Positions 45,067 to 56,221 are shown, counted from the first letter of the stretch. The stretch: DNA of 64,000 nucleotides from Paramarasmius palmivorus (GCA_037176845.1 JAYKXP010000079.1:124001-188000), one strand, 5' to 3'. The notes: generated by a model from the sequence alone, not told the origin. Made by a program: numbers and translations.

Positions 45067-45425
45067 TGTCAGAGTTTTAGATTGAACTCTGTTAGCAGCG
45101 ATAGCGCAGGTAAGCGCGAATAAACGATAGCTGATGACCAGAGGCCTTGAGATAGAAGTGAGTGAACCAAGTCTATTTTATTGTAGGGTTTTCTGTCTAG
45201 CTTTTATACATGAGTAGGGATAAAAGATAATCCTAAAGGTACGATAATAGATACTAAGTGAACTAGAAATAACTGCACAGTCAGTGTCAGTAACTGTCAG
45301 TAAATGGTGGTACAAGCGGGTTAAAGCTACTGTTCTATGTATATCTGCTTTCTTAGTAATTGTGGCATAGGCGGAATAAAGTGAAAATAACTTGTCTAGT
45401 GACATCTATATTTAGAATTCCAACA
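45067..45425 (-). repeat. LTR of gag-only element (3' LTR in sense orientation)
   Basis: 359 bp; same sequence as 48312-48670. Preceded on the reverse strand by a GAGGGGGAG polypurine tract. Confidence 0.95.
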
Positions 45426-45452
45426 CTCCCCCTCAAACCTTGGATGATGGAA

Positions 45453-48128
45453 TTATCCGGGGTTTGACTCTAATTCTTTGTTCGCGTGTTCTGTTCGGTG
45501 ATTCCTATGTGTGATCCGGTGGTGATGTTCTGTGTTCTGATGATCTCGGTGTTTAATCTTCTGTCGGTGGTAGTATTGGTGATATGGTGGTTCCACTTCC
45601 GCTTCTTTGACCGTTCCTGAATATTCTCCTGTTGGATTGACATTTACAAGTTGTTTTGGTCCAACTTGTTTTTCCTTTGGTGACCTGTTTCCTTCATTGA
45701 GATTCATCTCGGCGACTTGTTTCGAAATGTTGTTGATCGAGTTTTTGTGCTCCCCCTCGACGAGTGATATCTGCAATGGTTCAAGACTTTCTGGATCTGT
45801 CTTGTTCTCCTTGTGTGCCAATGTCTGGTCTGTTCCATTTTCCTGATCCATTTTTCTATTCCTTGGGGTAATTTCCTTTGTTTCATCCTTCTGTCCTATG
45901 ACTTTCATCAGCCATTCTGGATGTGATTTCTCCCCCATAAGTATGTGCTGGATAAATTTGTGACATATTTGGCAACAATGATGTTCCTTGAATGTCTGTC
46001 CTCCATGAATTTCATGGTCCTTGGTTTCTGTAGCTGTGTCTGGTTGAATTTCCTGTTGTCCTGTATAGCCTTCTTGATGGCGTTGTTGAGAATCCATTCG
46101 ATTTTCTCTGCATATGATCGCTTTGCTATCAATCGGGTTTTGTAAATCGACCATTGTGGCCATCGTGGTGTGCATTTCCATGGCCATGTATGCTGTTTCT
46201 TTCCTTTCCTTGGGATATGGCTCTAGGTTTGTCTCTGTCGACGCGGGATTTGTGGGTTCTTCTTCTTCATATGTCCATTCAGTGAATGGCACAAATTCTT
46301 CTACGGCCCTTATTTCCCTTGCTAACCATGTGCCTTCTTCCCATATTTCCTTTTCTACAGCTCTCACAGCACTTTCATTTGCACTGTGATTCTTTTCCTT
46401 TGCCTTTCTCCATGGTTTGTCTGGCTTGTCTTCTTCAGATCTATCTGATTCCTCAGATTCATCATCTGATTTCCTGGATTTTGGCTTTGAACGACATCCT
46501 GCAGCGATATGCCCTTTTCCTTGACATCTGAAGCATGTGATTTCCTTGCGATCTCTATTATCTCCGCCCTGACGATCATTAAATTGTCTCCGGCCTTTTC
46601 CTCGACTATTAAATCCTCGGCCTCTATTATTGGAATGATCTCGGGAATAATGAACTTTTTCCCGTTCTGGATGTTTCCGTAATGTCTGGCCACTAGCTTC
46701 TGCTCGGATTGCAGCGATGAGTGAATCAACTGTCAAATCCTCCTGGTTCTGTTTACAAACAGTAACAAGTGCAGTGATTGTTGCAGTCAGTGAGTTTGGC
46801 ACTGAAGCTATGAGGGCGTTTTTGAATTGATCATCCGAAACTTTGATCTTCAATCCTTCCAATTCATTTCTGATCTCGAGTAGATCATCAATGTGTTTGT
46901 TGACCTTGGAAATGTCGGTACAGGTGGCGGTGTAGAGTTTTCGTTCCAAATGTGCTTCCGTAAAAGGATTCTTCGTGTCGTAATCCTTCTTTAATCCTTC
47001 CCATAGTTTATGAGATAATTCCGTTGACTTGTATCTCCTGAATATCGTATCCGGGAGTTTTCCTATAATGGCATTTAACAGATCTGCATCTGCATCTGCC
47101 TCCTTGTCGTTGTCCGTTTCTGGTTCGTTTTCCAGATATTTCTTGTAACCAACTGATCTGGTAGCTCTTTCTACCCTTGTTGACCACATGGACCAATTTG
47201 ATCCATCATGCTTGAGTTCCGGCACTTTATCGAATGCCTTAATTGCTTTAGACGTCATGTCGTCTTCTTCTTCTGAATCAAAAGATTCTTCCTTTGGTGG
47301 TGGTCTCTTTGGAGATGGTGTTCTCGGTTTGGGTTTGGGACCTATGATGGGCGATTTTGGTGTATCGTCCTTCTCTTCGTCGGCAGGTGTTCCTTTGTCT
47401 TCTTCAGATACAGGTTTATCAGTATCACCTTCTGATTCCTGTTCTGAGTCTTCTTTATCCTGCTCTTGTTCCTTGTCTAGGTCCTGTTCTTCTTTGTCGG
47501 ATTCTTCACCAAATCCGTGTTGTTCCTGATCAAACTCTTCACCAAGTTCGATCTCCGCTTCAACAGTTTCTTCCTGTGAAGCTGATGTTCCCGCTGGTGG
47601 GAATACTAATGGCTGTGGTTCTGGTACTGTGGTTCGTAGGACGTTTCCTCGAACTACTGTTTCGTTGTGATCGTCACAATCCCTAAAATTTCCAACTAGT
47701 AACGCTTCCTTTGGAGCACTAATTCGATTCCTTCTGTTTGGACACGGTTGCTCTGTGCAGAGATACCACTTGCGTCTGTTAAGATCTAAATGGCAATCTC
47801 GTAATCTGTCGATGTCAAACTGGTGTGACCAATTGACACAGATTAGATCTGTTCGGAGTTGTGGTTGTGCAGAAGATGCTGGTGGCGTGTGCAATCCTCC
47901 AACTGGACTCTGTCTCCTAGAAGGTATACGCGATGGATTCCTCGATGGATGTGATGATATGCTCTGTTGCTGTCCCGATGGACTGCCTGTTCTACTGCCT
48001 ACTGGTGTAGGTTGCCTGCTAGGATTCCTGCTAGGGTTCCTAGATCCTCGTAATATTTGTTCTGGATCGAACGTTCCTGATACTGGGGTACCGCTTCTGG
48101 ATTGATAACGGCTACCTCTATTGGACAT
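45453..48128 (-). CDS. gag: Gag polyprotein of the TR-GAG element
   Basis: 891 residues, no internal stop. Residues 1-90 are Arg/Ser/Pro-rich with SRNPSRNPSRQPTP-like repeats; 180-290 strongly acidic. The Copia-type Gag core spans ~300-480 (GSNWSMWSTRVERATR, KLWEGLKKDYDTKN). An Arg/Gly-rich stretch leads to a zinc knuckle CFRCQGKGHIAAGC (CX2CX4HX4C) at 532-545. The C-terminal ~340 residues are charged, with HHCCQICHKFIQH, and have no protease DTG motif. Expected to form virus-like particles and package its own RNA. Its core is only distantly similar to the Gag of the 9-kb Copia element. Confidence 0.9.
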   Translation of the reverse strand: MSNRGSRYQSRSGTPVSGTFDPEQILRGSRNPSRNPSRQPTPVGSRTGSPSGQQQSISSHPSRNPSRIPSRRQSPVGGLHTPPASSAQPQLRTDLICVNWSHQFDIDRLRDCHLDLNRRKWYLCTEQPCPNRRNRISAPKEALLVGNFRDCDDHNETVVRGNVLRTTVPEPQPLVFPPAGTSASQEETVEAEIELGEEFDQEQHGFGEESDKEEQDLDKEQEQDKEDSEQESEGDTDKPVSEEDKGTPADEEKDDTPKSPIIGPKPKPRTPSPKRPPPKEESFDSEEEDDMTSKAIKAFDKVPELKHDGSNWSMWSTRVERATRSVGYKKYLENEPETDNDKEADADADLLNAIIGKLPDTIFRRYKSTELSHKLWEGLKKDYDTKNPFTEAHLERKLYTATCTDISKVNKHIDDLLEIRNELEGLKIKVSDDQFKNALIASVPNSLTATITALVTVCKQNQEDLTVDSLIAAIRAEASGQTLRKHPEREKVHYSRDHSNNRGRGFNSRGKGRRQFNDRQGGDNRDRKEITCFRCQGKGHIAAGCRSKPKSRKSDDESEESDRSEEDKPDKPWRKAKEKNHSANESAVRAVEKEIWEEGTWLAREIRAVEEFVPFTEWTYEEEEPTNPASTETNLEPYPKERKETAYMAMEMHTTMATMVDLQNPIDSKAIICRENRMDSQQRHQEGYTGQQEIQPDTATETKDHEIHGGQTFKEHHCCQICHKFIQHILMGEKSHPEWLMKVIGQKDETKEITPRNRKMDQENGTDQTLAHKENKTDPESLEPLQISLVEGEHKNSINNISKQVAEMNLNEGNRSPKEKQVGPKQLVNVNPTGEYSGTVKEAEVEPPYHQYYHRQKIKHRDHQNTEHHHRITHRNHRTEHANKELESNPG

Positions 48129-48299
48129 ACACTAGTCCAATAGTCCTTTGCTTTGGGTAGGGGATATTCCGGCGTCCCTGCTCGCCACTCGATATATGAT
48201 CTTGGTTCTTGTTCCTTGGGGATATTACGGCGTCCCAAACTCGCCACTATACCAATATGAAATCGGTATTACTCTGGTTCGGCTAAGGTTTATAGACCG

Positions 48300-48311
48300 G
48301 GGCCCATAACC
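48300..48311 (-). other. Primer-binding site of TR-GAG element
   Basis: On the reverse strand GGTTATGGGCCC follows the 5' LTR with no gap. It is identical to the site of the Copia element at 22032-22043 and complementary to the initiator tRNA-Met anticodon segment. Confidence 0.8.
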
Positions 48312-48670
48312 TGTCAGAGTTTTAGATTGAACTCTGTTAGCAGCGATAGCGCAGGTAAGCGCGAATAAACGATAGCTGATGACCAGAGGCCTTGAGATAG
48401 AAGTGAGTGAACCAAGTCTATTTTATTGTAGGGTTTTCTGTCTAGCTTTTATACATGAGTAGGGATAAAAGATAATCCTAAAGGTACGATAATAGATACT
48501 AAGTGAACTAGAAATAACTGCACAGTCAGTGTCAGTAACTGTCAGTAAATGGTGGTACAAGCGGGTTAAAGCTACTGTTCTATGTATATCTGCTTTCTTA
48601 GTAATTGTGGCATAGGCGGAATAAAGTGAAAATAACTTGTCTAGTGACATCTATATTTAGAATTCCAACA
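48312..48670 (-). repeat. LTR of gag-only element (5' LTR in sense orientation)
   Basis: 359 bp; identical to 45067-45425 as far as can be read. Followed by the GGCCA target-site duplicate. Confidence 0.95.
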
Positions 48671-49420
48671 GGCCATGTGTCAGGGTATCAGAGAAATGTG
48701 AATGAGGGATGCCATGGCGCAAGAATGAGCGGAAACGGATGAGAGTGAGCGTATAGACAATTGGGTATGGCATGGTAGATACGACATAAAGCAGGCTACA
48801 AGCCAGCTATAAGTTATCAGGGAAATGTGAATGAGGGATGCCATGGTGTGAGTTGGCGCTGCCTTCAAGCGTGCGGGGCTCCAAGTCGAATGCATTGTGC
48901 TCTTCTGTACTGATGCTATAGTGAAGGAAATGGCAGGTGTGAGGATGTGAGACAGAATATGGGGGTGTAATAATGATGAGCCTTCTAAGCTTGGTGCCAT
49001 CGCAGATGCCCTTGACACTGCCTACTCTGCTTCAGACTCTGGAGCTTGGAAATGTGGTGGTCGGAGGGTATTCGGGGTAAGCAAAGAGGTGTTGATACAA
49101 GAGGTCTATAGTGTCCAGCATCTTGTAGTACCAATAATGAATATGATGTTGAAGATGAAGCAAAATTGGATGAAACTCACATAGATCCCCCATTTGATCC
49201 CCTGTTTCTTGTTCTTTAAGCTTCTCTTCTTCAGCCATTGATTCAGAGACCGGGAATGGGTCAAGCCATGGTGCAGGAAAAAGGCAGAGTTGAAGGGCAG
49301 AGAATGCAAATGCTCCGTGGTGAGCATTGACATTGAACGTTTGAGCGTTAAAGGCAAGTTGCGTGTTACATAAGTTCAAGTTGAGGTTTCATGTGCTCGA
49401 ATACAGGAAAACAATAATAT
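48671..49420. other. Flank of gag-only element with tandem duplication; no firm gene
   Basis: GGTATGGCATGGTAGATACG and following bases (48759-48806) repeat 45013-45060, and TGTGAATGAGGGATGCCATGG occurs at about 48699 and 48825. Before insertion of the TR-GAG element these formed a tandem duplication of ~126 bp. A reverse-strand frame 49032-49379 exists (contains MAEEEKLKEQETGDQ) but has no independent support. Confidence 0.55.
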
Positions 49421-52400
49421 TTAGGAAAGAAAATCGTACAAGTTATGGCTTGCGTATTTATTTACAAAGTACCTTTGAAATGCATCAAGCGATTTGGAGA
49501 AGTGAAAAGCTTCTGGAAGAAACCCTTTTCCAAAAACAGGAAGCAGGTGTGCGGATCGTACGATACTATCTACATCGATGACATTGGTGGTCAGACGTCC
49601 ATTGAGGTCCCTTTGAGGTCGGACAGTCCACATCCGCGTATTGGGATTTGGTGCTTCGTCATCTGGAACATACCAGTTTACGAGTGCACATGAGTAGGTA
49701 GAATCTTTAAACTTGAATGAAAAAAGGAGAAGAACTCGCGCAATAACCAACCCTTTCATCTGGACGAAGTCAGGAGAACCCAGTTCTACAAAGACTGTGT
49801 CAAACCGTGGATATCTCTGATTCCAGTGGGGGTTTGACCGTATTCGTTCGATCTGCATCCCTTCTCGCCCACATTCATCGCTGGGTGCGTATGAGGTGAT
49901 TGTTGCAGAATGAAAAACTTCGATTGTGCCATGAAATTCTGGGCATCGGTCTAAAGGCACGTAGTCAGGAGGTAGAGTGCTGTCAGGATGGACCTGGAAA
50001 TAAAGGAACCGTCGCAAGGCTTCATACAGTTTGGGCTGTCCGATCTTTTTCGCGAGATCATGAACAGATTTTGGGTACTCGCGTTCTGTAAAAAACGTCA
50101 GGAGCAGAATGAAAACAGCAACCAAGTCCTGTACCTGCAGTTACAGCGAGCTTCGTTGAGACGAAATCCCTCGGCGAGTGATCAGGTCCCAGGTCCGGGT
50201 AAGCTTCAGTATCTCCATCGTATCGTGGAAGTGAGGTCGTCGATGCCGCTTCAGTGTCGGCTGAGATTGTTCCTCGAAGAGTATCGTAAGTGTACGAAGA
50301 AGTGGTGCCAGAAAGCATTCCCCGACTGAAGAACTTTCGACGGAGAGCATCGAGCTTGTCAAGCCGAAGAATGGTTCTCACCATTTGTAGAAGCGGATTG
50401 TGGCGATTTGACCTTCGCCATGGTTCCTTCACAGCCTTGATATGTTTACTCTCGGTGATAGATGAACACAGGCCATTTGGAGCACCAAATAGAAAGATCA
50501 TTTCGATATAGTGGCAAAGTGAATGCTGACGGGGGAGATGGATGGTGTCTCGAACGCCTTCATCGATGTATACCTGGCGGGCGGCGTGGAACTGGTCAAG
50601 TAGCTGGTGGAAACTTGCCAAATGAGTGGTTGTTATGACATTTTTGCGTGCAATATAGCACATTTCCATAAAGGTAGATATGCAGCTGATCATCTGGTCG
50701 GGAATGTGACCGAGAAGTGCTGCAATGTATAGCTATATAGAACTCTTAAGCAATCTGCTGAACATAGGTCGGTGTATATACTCACTTTCATGAGAGCTTT
50801 GGAATCATCTCCAGTCCATTGTGAAAAGTCCCGGCCATCGGGGAAGTGTCGTAGGCCAGAGTAATATGGAGAAGCCGCAATCCTGTGCCATCATTGAGAA
50901 CCCAGCCATGTATTACAAAGACTTGAACAGACATACCGACGATCAATGTCTTTGAGTATACGTTCACCCCCTTTTTTCCCATATACCTTGATGATGTATT
51001 GACACGTCCAGTCGACTAAATGGTCTTTGAAGACTCCTTTGATAAGTTGATGAAGGATGTCTCCTGACATCAGCAAACATATGTCAGCGCGTGGAAATGC
51101 ATCCGTGAAAACCTAAGAGACAAACATAAACTTCGGTCGCATTCGCAAAGAGACAGGTTACATGATATGGCGATTACAAACTAACATCATAGAGGATTGA
51201 GTACTACGAACCTGGACATCTCCCCGGAAACCATATTCCCGCCAAAGGGTACCATAATCATCTCTGTAAAGTGTGGCGAGTGAGCTTCGGAGAGCTCGTC
51301 GCCGTGGAACCGCATCTGGGTCATCATCTAATTGGCCTGGCCTTGCTGTGCACCTATGATGACCTTTTTTAATATAGATAGTCAATTCAAAAGTAAAACA
51401 TTACCTTGCGCACCATCCCTGAACGATACCTGCAAGCCAGACTTGCTCAGGGTAATCAGCGATGTAAGGTCCAAGCTCAAAGATAACCCTTCGATATTGA
51501 CCATCAGGGCATTGAGCAACTTCAGGAACCGTCATACCTGGCCTCAAAGGCATCAAAGCCTTTGTCAGGCAGGCATGGTAAAGTTGCCTTGTGAACTGTT
51601 GGTACGAAACTGCTTGCCGGTCATGTGCGTTCGCTAACAATACTGTGAGTTCGACAATATGTCTGAGAACCCAGCTACTCACTTCGAGGGATCGGCAAAA
51701 ACGCGAATGGCATCACGCCATTGCCATGGGCACGACGGGCAATGTTGGTGAGATTGCCTGGCGAGATGTAGCAGGGATGGAACTCCTGGTGCCCCGTCGC
51801 TACTGAAACGGTTGTTTTGTCGCTGCCGAGGACGATAGGTACCAGCATAGCCCCTTTTGTGTCTGGAATGTCTGAGATGTGGTCCTAAAGACAATCAGTC
51901 GCGAATAGTATCCATTGAACATAACACACTCACTGCTTGGTCCCATGCCCACTGTCCTGACATCAGGTTAGAGTACAGGCGTATTCGCTTGTTGTTTTTG
52001 ATGATGAATTGTCGGTACGGAGTATAATTGCATCGACCGTGAAAGCTGGTGGACCTCAACTGATCAAGAACGACGTCGCGAGGACACCGGGCTACCAGCT
52101 CGTAAGTCTCGCGCATCCACTGAGGAGGATCCGGAGGTAACACCCCACGGTATTTGAATTTGTACACCTTCCATTGCGTACTTCCCTCCTGGATGGAATC
52201 GATGAGGGCGTATAGCTGCTGTGCATTTCCCGTAAGTGGTGTCTGGCCATGGCGAGCTAGTAACGCTTTGACGATATCAAAGAGTCGGTTTGTCTTCCCT
52301 TCGGAGAGTTGAGCTTCAAGGAATGAGAAGTGAGCGAGATCGAAATGAGCTCTGTCGGTGAAAGGATCCCAGGCATTCGGAACAGATGGTGCAGAAGGTT

Positions 52401-52839
52401 GGTTGAGAGTTGATGAAGGCTGTTTGGAAAGAGGATCACCAGTGACCGTACAGGGTTCAGCTAAACGGAACGCTGAGCGAAAGATCAAGAACAAGCGAAT
52501 ATAGAACGTACCGGTGAGATGAGGATGCCGTTCGTATTCGTACCTCTTGTCTGAAGAGTCATCGACGTCTTCGCCAGGCGGTGGAGTGATGTTCCGGTGA
52601 AGAAGATTAGAGTGGTTTGTGAAACCACTCCGCTGCTTGAATGTCCGGGGAGGATTGCAAAGGTTGCATGTAAAGGCGCGGTATTGTGGTGTAACATTTT
52701 CGCATTCACCGTCCGTAAGCTCTACGCTTGAGAATGAGGCTGTCAAGATGTCGAATGAATGTAGAGAAGTGTCGGAAGGAGTGTCGACAGAAGACGCAGG
52801 ACCAGAAGGCCCGGAATCGATAGACGCGTTTTCAGCCAT
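49421..52839 (-). CDS. Plavaka-type transposase
   Basis: Multi-exon reverse-strand gene. N-terminal exon (52839 down to ~52512) carries a C2H2 finger (FTCNLCNPPRTFKQRSGF...H). The next exons contain the hallmarks of the Plavaka transposases of mushrooms: LYALIDSIQEGSTQWK, QWMRETYELVARCPRDV, NLMSGQWAWDQA, then PIVLGSDKTTVSVATGHQEF, CPDGQYRRVIFELGPYIADY with a WCARC cysteine pair, a LLMSGDILHQLIKGVFKDHLV block, and HSLCHYIEMIFLFGAPNGLC with SITESKHIKAVK. The last exon (50125-49421) supplies the C-terminal beta-rich part ending NLYDFLS. All parts are open between credible splice sites, so the enzyme could be functional. Exact borders of the central introns are not fixed. Confidence 0.88.
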
Positions 52840-53062
52840 GCTCGAGGTGGGATTTGTCTGGAGAAAGGAAGTTGTGGTTGCTGAATTATATACTGTTCAT
52901 GTTGCGCTTGCGATTTCCTGTTTTTCGTTGCTGCCTGTGTTGATATTACTCAAACGAGGCCTCTGATGATTTGTCGGCAAACACGCACCTTTTCCTTTGC
53001 TCCCACAACGTCTCTTCTCGACTCTCACATTCCGCTGCCATATCTCGTCACATCCTGGCCCT
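52840..53062. promoter_or_regulatory. Bidirectional promoter of transposase and DUF6532-type gene
   Basis: Only 223 bp separate two divergent start codons, so one region must drive both. CGAGGCCTC is palindromic near 52955. No further motif identified. Confidence 0.5.
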
Positions 53063-55352
53063 ATGCCACCCAAAAAGTCGAAATCTTCCTCTATTTCACC
53101 TCAAGCTACCGCAGATAGCCCCAACAATATCCCGGCCCAACCAATCCCTGCCATTACCCAACGCCAAACCCGTTCAAAGAAGCCTTCTTCGAATCCCAAT
53201 GCTCCCTTGAATCCTTCCAACACCACTTCTCTACTTCCAAATCCTCCGGTCGTGCTGTCAGATGCTGGTCGAGCGATATCAACGGTACGCGTGGAGCACG
53301 CAGCGGGCGCCGACAACGTGCCTCATGTTCCACAGCCGTCCCACGCTCCTGATGTTGCCGTGCCTTCGGAGCCTGCTACAAAACATGCTGTGCAGCCTCG
53401 TACAAGAAAGGCCCCAAATACGGCTCAGGACGTTTCGAAAAGTCGTTCTAGACGTTCCACGCAGCAAGTACAAGCTGATAAAGCTGCCGAAAAAGCTCAT
53501 CATCTGGCACTCGCACACCAAATGGAAGCCCAACGTCGCGAAATCGAGGCCCTCAAAGCCGCTCTTCGGATTGATGCAAGGAAAAGAGAAGCTGAAGCCG
53601 AAACGGAGGTTGAGGTTCTTGAAGAGCTTGAAGAGCTTGAAGAGCCTGAGGCTGGTGATCAGGCAAATGGTTTTGAGGAGGAGCAGGTTGAGGCAGACAT
53701 TCACGAGCAGCTGGCTCGTGTTGAAGCTATGGAATTGTCAGATGACTCTGTAGAGGCACCGGTGAATGGGAAAACGGTAAGGCAATCGTTTCGAAGTACA
53801 AGAATGGTGCTCATGGTTGTTTTACAGAAAGGGACGAAGAAAGGAAGTAAGAAGAATAACGGAAAGCCAAACGTCGCACGGTCCAGGTGAGGCAACAGCT
53901 CGGGTCTTCTACGGATGATAAGGATCCACCTAACTCCGTATTTCTCCCCTCGATTCTATAGGGCTGCAAAGCTAGCGGACGGACTCACGGACAACTTCAG
54001 AAAGGCTCTTACCGGTACGAAGAAATCTGCTTCCAAAACCCAAACCCCTCCAGTTATCGGCGGGCTTCACGACAGCGACATTGAGGATCGGGGAATACCT
54101 GGCAAGACCAAGGTAGTGCAAAACAACACGGTAAGCATTTCTGCTGTCATCTGTTTGAAAATTCAGGTTGATACGTTGTACAGTTGGTCGTAGATTTGAA
54201 TAGCGACGGCGAGAGTCCCTCGCCAGCAGCACCGGCACCCCCGAACCCGTCCGCAGATGTTTCGAAACCAATCCCGAATCCCAGGATCAGTAAGAGCGCA
54301 ACTCCTATCCCTGCCGAAAGCCGTTCCCATACCCCTGCTACGAGTCGCTCTCAGACGCCGGATTCTTCTGCCTCAGGCAACAAACCCCGCCGCCAACGAG
54401 CTCCAGGTGCCAAGAAAGACACCACGCTACCTTCGTTTGTCGACAAGAAGGTTTATGATAGCTCCATTCTTCCCACTTTCCGGCACAAGATTCTTGTGTC
54501 TCACACACCAATGAGCTTCAAAAGGGATCAGAATCTCGTACCAATCGTCAAGGAAGCTCTTGATTTGGTTTACCCAGAGAATCAGCATCGGGTCAGTTTA
54601 CACGGCGATCCTCTATTTGACAGGGTGCGTATGATGAATCACGTTAGCCACCTTTTTATTGACACCTTTACAGCTTTACGGGCGCATGGGGAATATGCAG
54701 AATCGGATCGGTCAGCAAGCAGTCACTGTCATCAAGCAATTCTTCGACAGAGATCCTCAATATCAGGATTCAGCAACCCGGCTTGAATTCGCTCGGTGGG
54801 CTATTCGAGCTGATGGTGGCCCAATGATCTATGGGAGACCATCACCCAATGGAATCCTCAAGGGTCAGCCAGGTTATGTTGTGAGTATACAGTTCTATTG
54901 CGTTGCTAAGGCTGATTACCTGCAGAAACCTGGTGATATATTCAACACGCCCTTCATTATAAGCATGATGAGATTTATCATGACTGGGTTGGTCAAGGGA
55001 ACACGGGGTGTGCATTTCGGAAGGCCTGTTGGTGCTCTGGGCATGGCAGCGACTGCGGTACGTCTTGTAGCACTTACTGAGACTTTCAACTGATTTTTAT
55101 CAGCTGAAACGTGCCTTCAAAGCATACATCATCAACAACGGAGACACGCCTTTGAAAGTAACATCCCAATTCAGCGAGGGTATATGGGGTACAGACCTTA
55201 TCAAGATCATGAGTCTCGTGAATCAAATCACACCACACCAATGGGATAAGCTGATGGATCAATTCATGGTAGAGGAGCTGATAGAGGGACACGACGGGGT
55301 TGATCCTGATGCACAGGAAGATGAGTACGTTGTCCCGAGTGATGTGGAATAG
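53063..55352 (+). CDS. DUF6532-type protein, likely Plavaka passenger gene
   Basis: Seven exons by eye; introns at about 53777-53827, 53889-53962, 54131-54181, 54630-54671, 54882-54926 and 55058-55104. N-terminal 300 residues are disordered and rich in Pro/Ser/Ala, then a coiled coil (MEAQRREIEALKAALRIDAR) and an acidic tract. The C-terminal ~230 residues have the DUF6532-like layout: HRVSLHGDPLFDR, MQNRIGQQAVTVIKQFF, FARWAIRADGGPMIYG, KPGDIFNTPFIISMMRFI, GALGMAATALKRAF. Ends VVPSDVE. Proteins of this type are frequently found in mushroom genomes near transposons; function unknown. Its divergent position to the transposase suggests it belongs to the same element. Confidence 0.78.
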
Positions 55353-55832
55353 GTCAGGCAACCGTTCAGCGTCTCTTTCTTGTTTTCTTGACTTCCGGTA
55401 TTCTGTACTTGGCTGCTCACTGTTTATTTATGCTTTGTTTTACAATCACAGACCGTATTTTTGTAGCTACTGCTTGATATTGTGTTTCTATCGTACGCTG
55501 GACATTTACATTGTTTTTTGTGTCTCGTTATGTTTTTTGGTGTGTGCCGAAGGGCAAGCGGCAAGCGGCAAGCGGCAAGTCCAGGCCTATATGGCCGCTT
55601 GCCGTAGGCTTGCCGCTTGCCGTGGCTTGTGCCGAGGCTGATCCTATGGGGTCCGGCAAGTCCCTTTGGGGCCGAAATGAGCCTCCTTGCCGCTTTCGAC
55701 TTTATGCCGGTTTCTCCCCCGAAAATGGCATAAAAAATGGCCAAAAAGTGGCCCTGGGAAAATCTGATGCGACTCATTGATCACATACGCGTCGCGTTCA
55801 CGTTGAGAGCAATCAACAATGCATCGCCTCAT
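55353..55832. other. Gene-free region, possible right end of Plavaka-type element
   Basis: Contains the GGCAAGC hairpin at 55553-55625, CCGGCAAGTCCC at 55651-55662, and inverted TGGCC copies around 55738-55752. No coding exon. Confidence 0.5.
55553..55625. repeat. GGCAAGC tandem/inverted repeat (hairpin)
   Basis: (GGCAAGC)-type heptamers are repeated three to four times (55553-55580) and followed, after GGCCTATATGGCC, by inverted GCTTGCC copies (55596-55625). The centre GGCCTATATGGCC is itself near-palindromic, so the whole block can fold into one long hairpin. Confidence 0.85.
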
Positions 55833-56221
55833 TTACTTCCTCTTCCCACCACTTCTACCGCCTTTCCCACTCTTCCCCTTCGTATACTTGGCATTTCCTT
55901 TGCCATCGTTGTAGTACTTTGACCCGTCAGGGTTAGAATAGTAGTATGAGCCGTCTCTGTTTGGGTTGGGTCAGCATCTTGTGTAGTGTAGTGTAAAAAT
56001 AAAAGGGCAAGAAGGGAAAGAAGTAAGGGAGAAGTAAGAAAGGAACACCAACTTATTAGAGTAATGATAGGCATTCGAATATAGTCTCGGGAACACCAGT
56101 GATTACCCTGTCAGAGTTCAGGTTCAATCAGCTTCGATCGGCGATAACGACAGAAGGGGAAACATACCTGGCTGTTCGTACCATGGCCTTTGTACTCGAA
56201 ACCTTGACCTTCTTCGGACAT
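55833..56221 (-). pseudogene. Small Tyr/Gly/Ser-rich fungal protein with apparent frameshift
   Basis: First exon MSEEGQGFEYKGHGTNSQ, then GNHWCSRDY, and a last exon with DGSYYYSNPDGSKYYNDGKG ending in a Lys/Gly-rich tail. This is a small conserved fungal family of unknown role. The middle exon fits the family only if the frame changes between CSRDY and YSNAYHYSN (bases TATATTCG near 56074): one reading frame gives the first half, another the second. Either a 1-2 base lesion, a sequencing error, or an unrecognised splice. Confidence 0.6.

Larger units (their letters stand above)
45067..48670 (-). mobile_element. Gag-only LTR retrotransposon (TR-GAG type), very young
   Basis: 3604 bp. Two LTRs of 359 bp (45067-45425 and 48312-48670) look identical by eye. 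Flanked by a 5-bp direct repeat GGCCA (45062-45066 and 48671-48675). On the reverse strand the order is LTR, PBS GGTTATGGGCCC, one 891-codon Gag frame, polypurine tract, LTR. There is no protease, integrase, reverse transcriptase or RNase H, so it must use proteins from another element. In sense orientation LTR ends are TGTTGG...CTGACA. Intact ORF plus identical LTRs imply very recent transposition. Confidence 0.95.

Noticed and set aside
45100..45130. tRNA-like stretch with GCGATAGCGCAGGTAAGCGCG
   Set aside because: It lies within the LTR, and no cloverleaf with anticodon and T-arm can be drawn around it.
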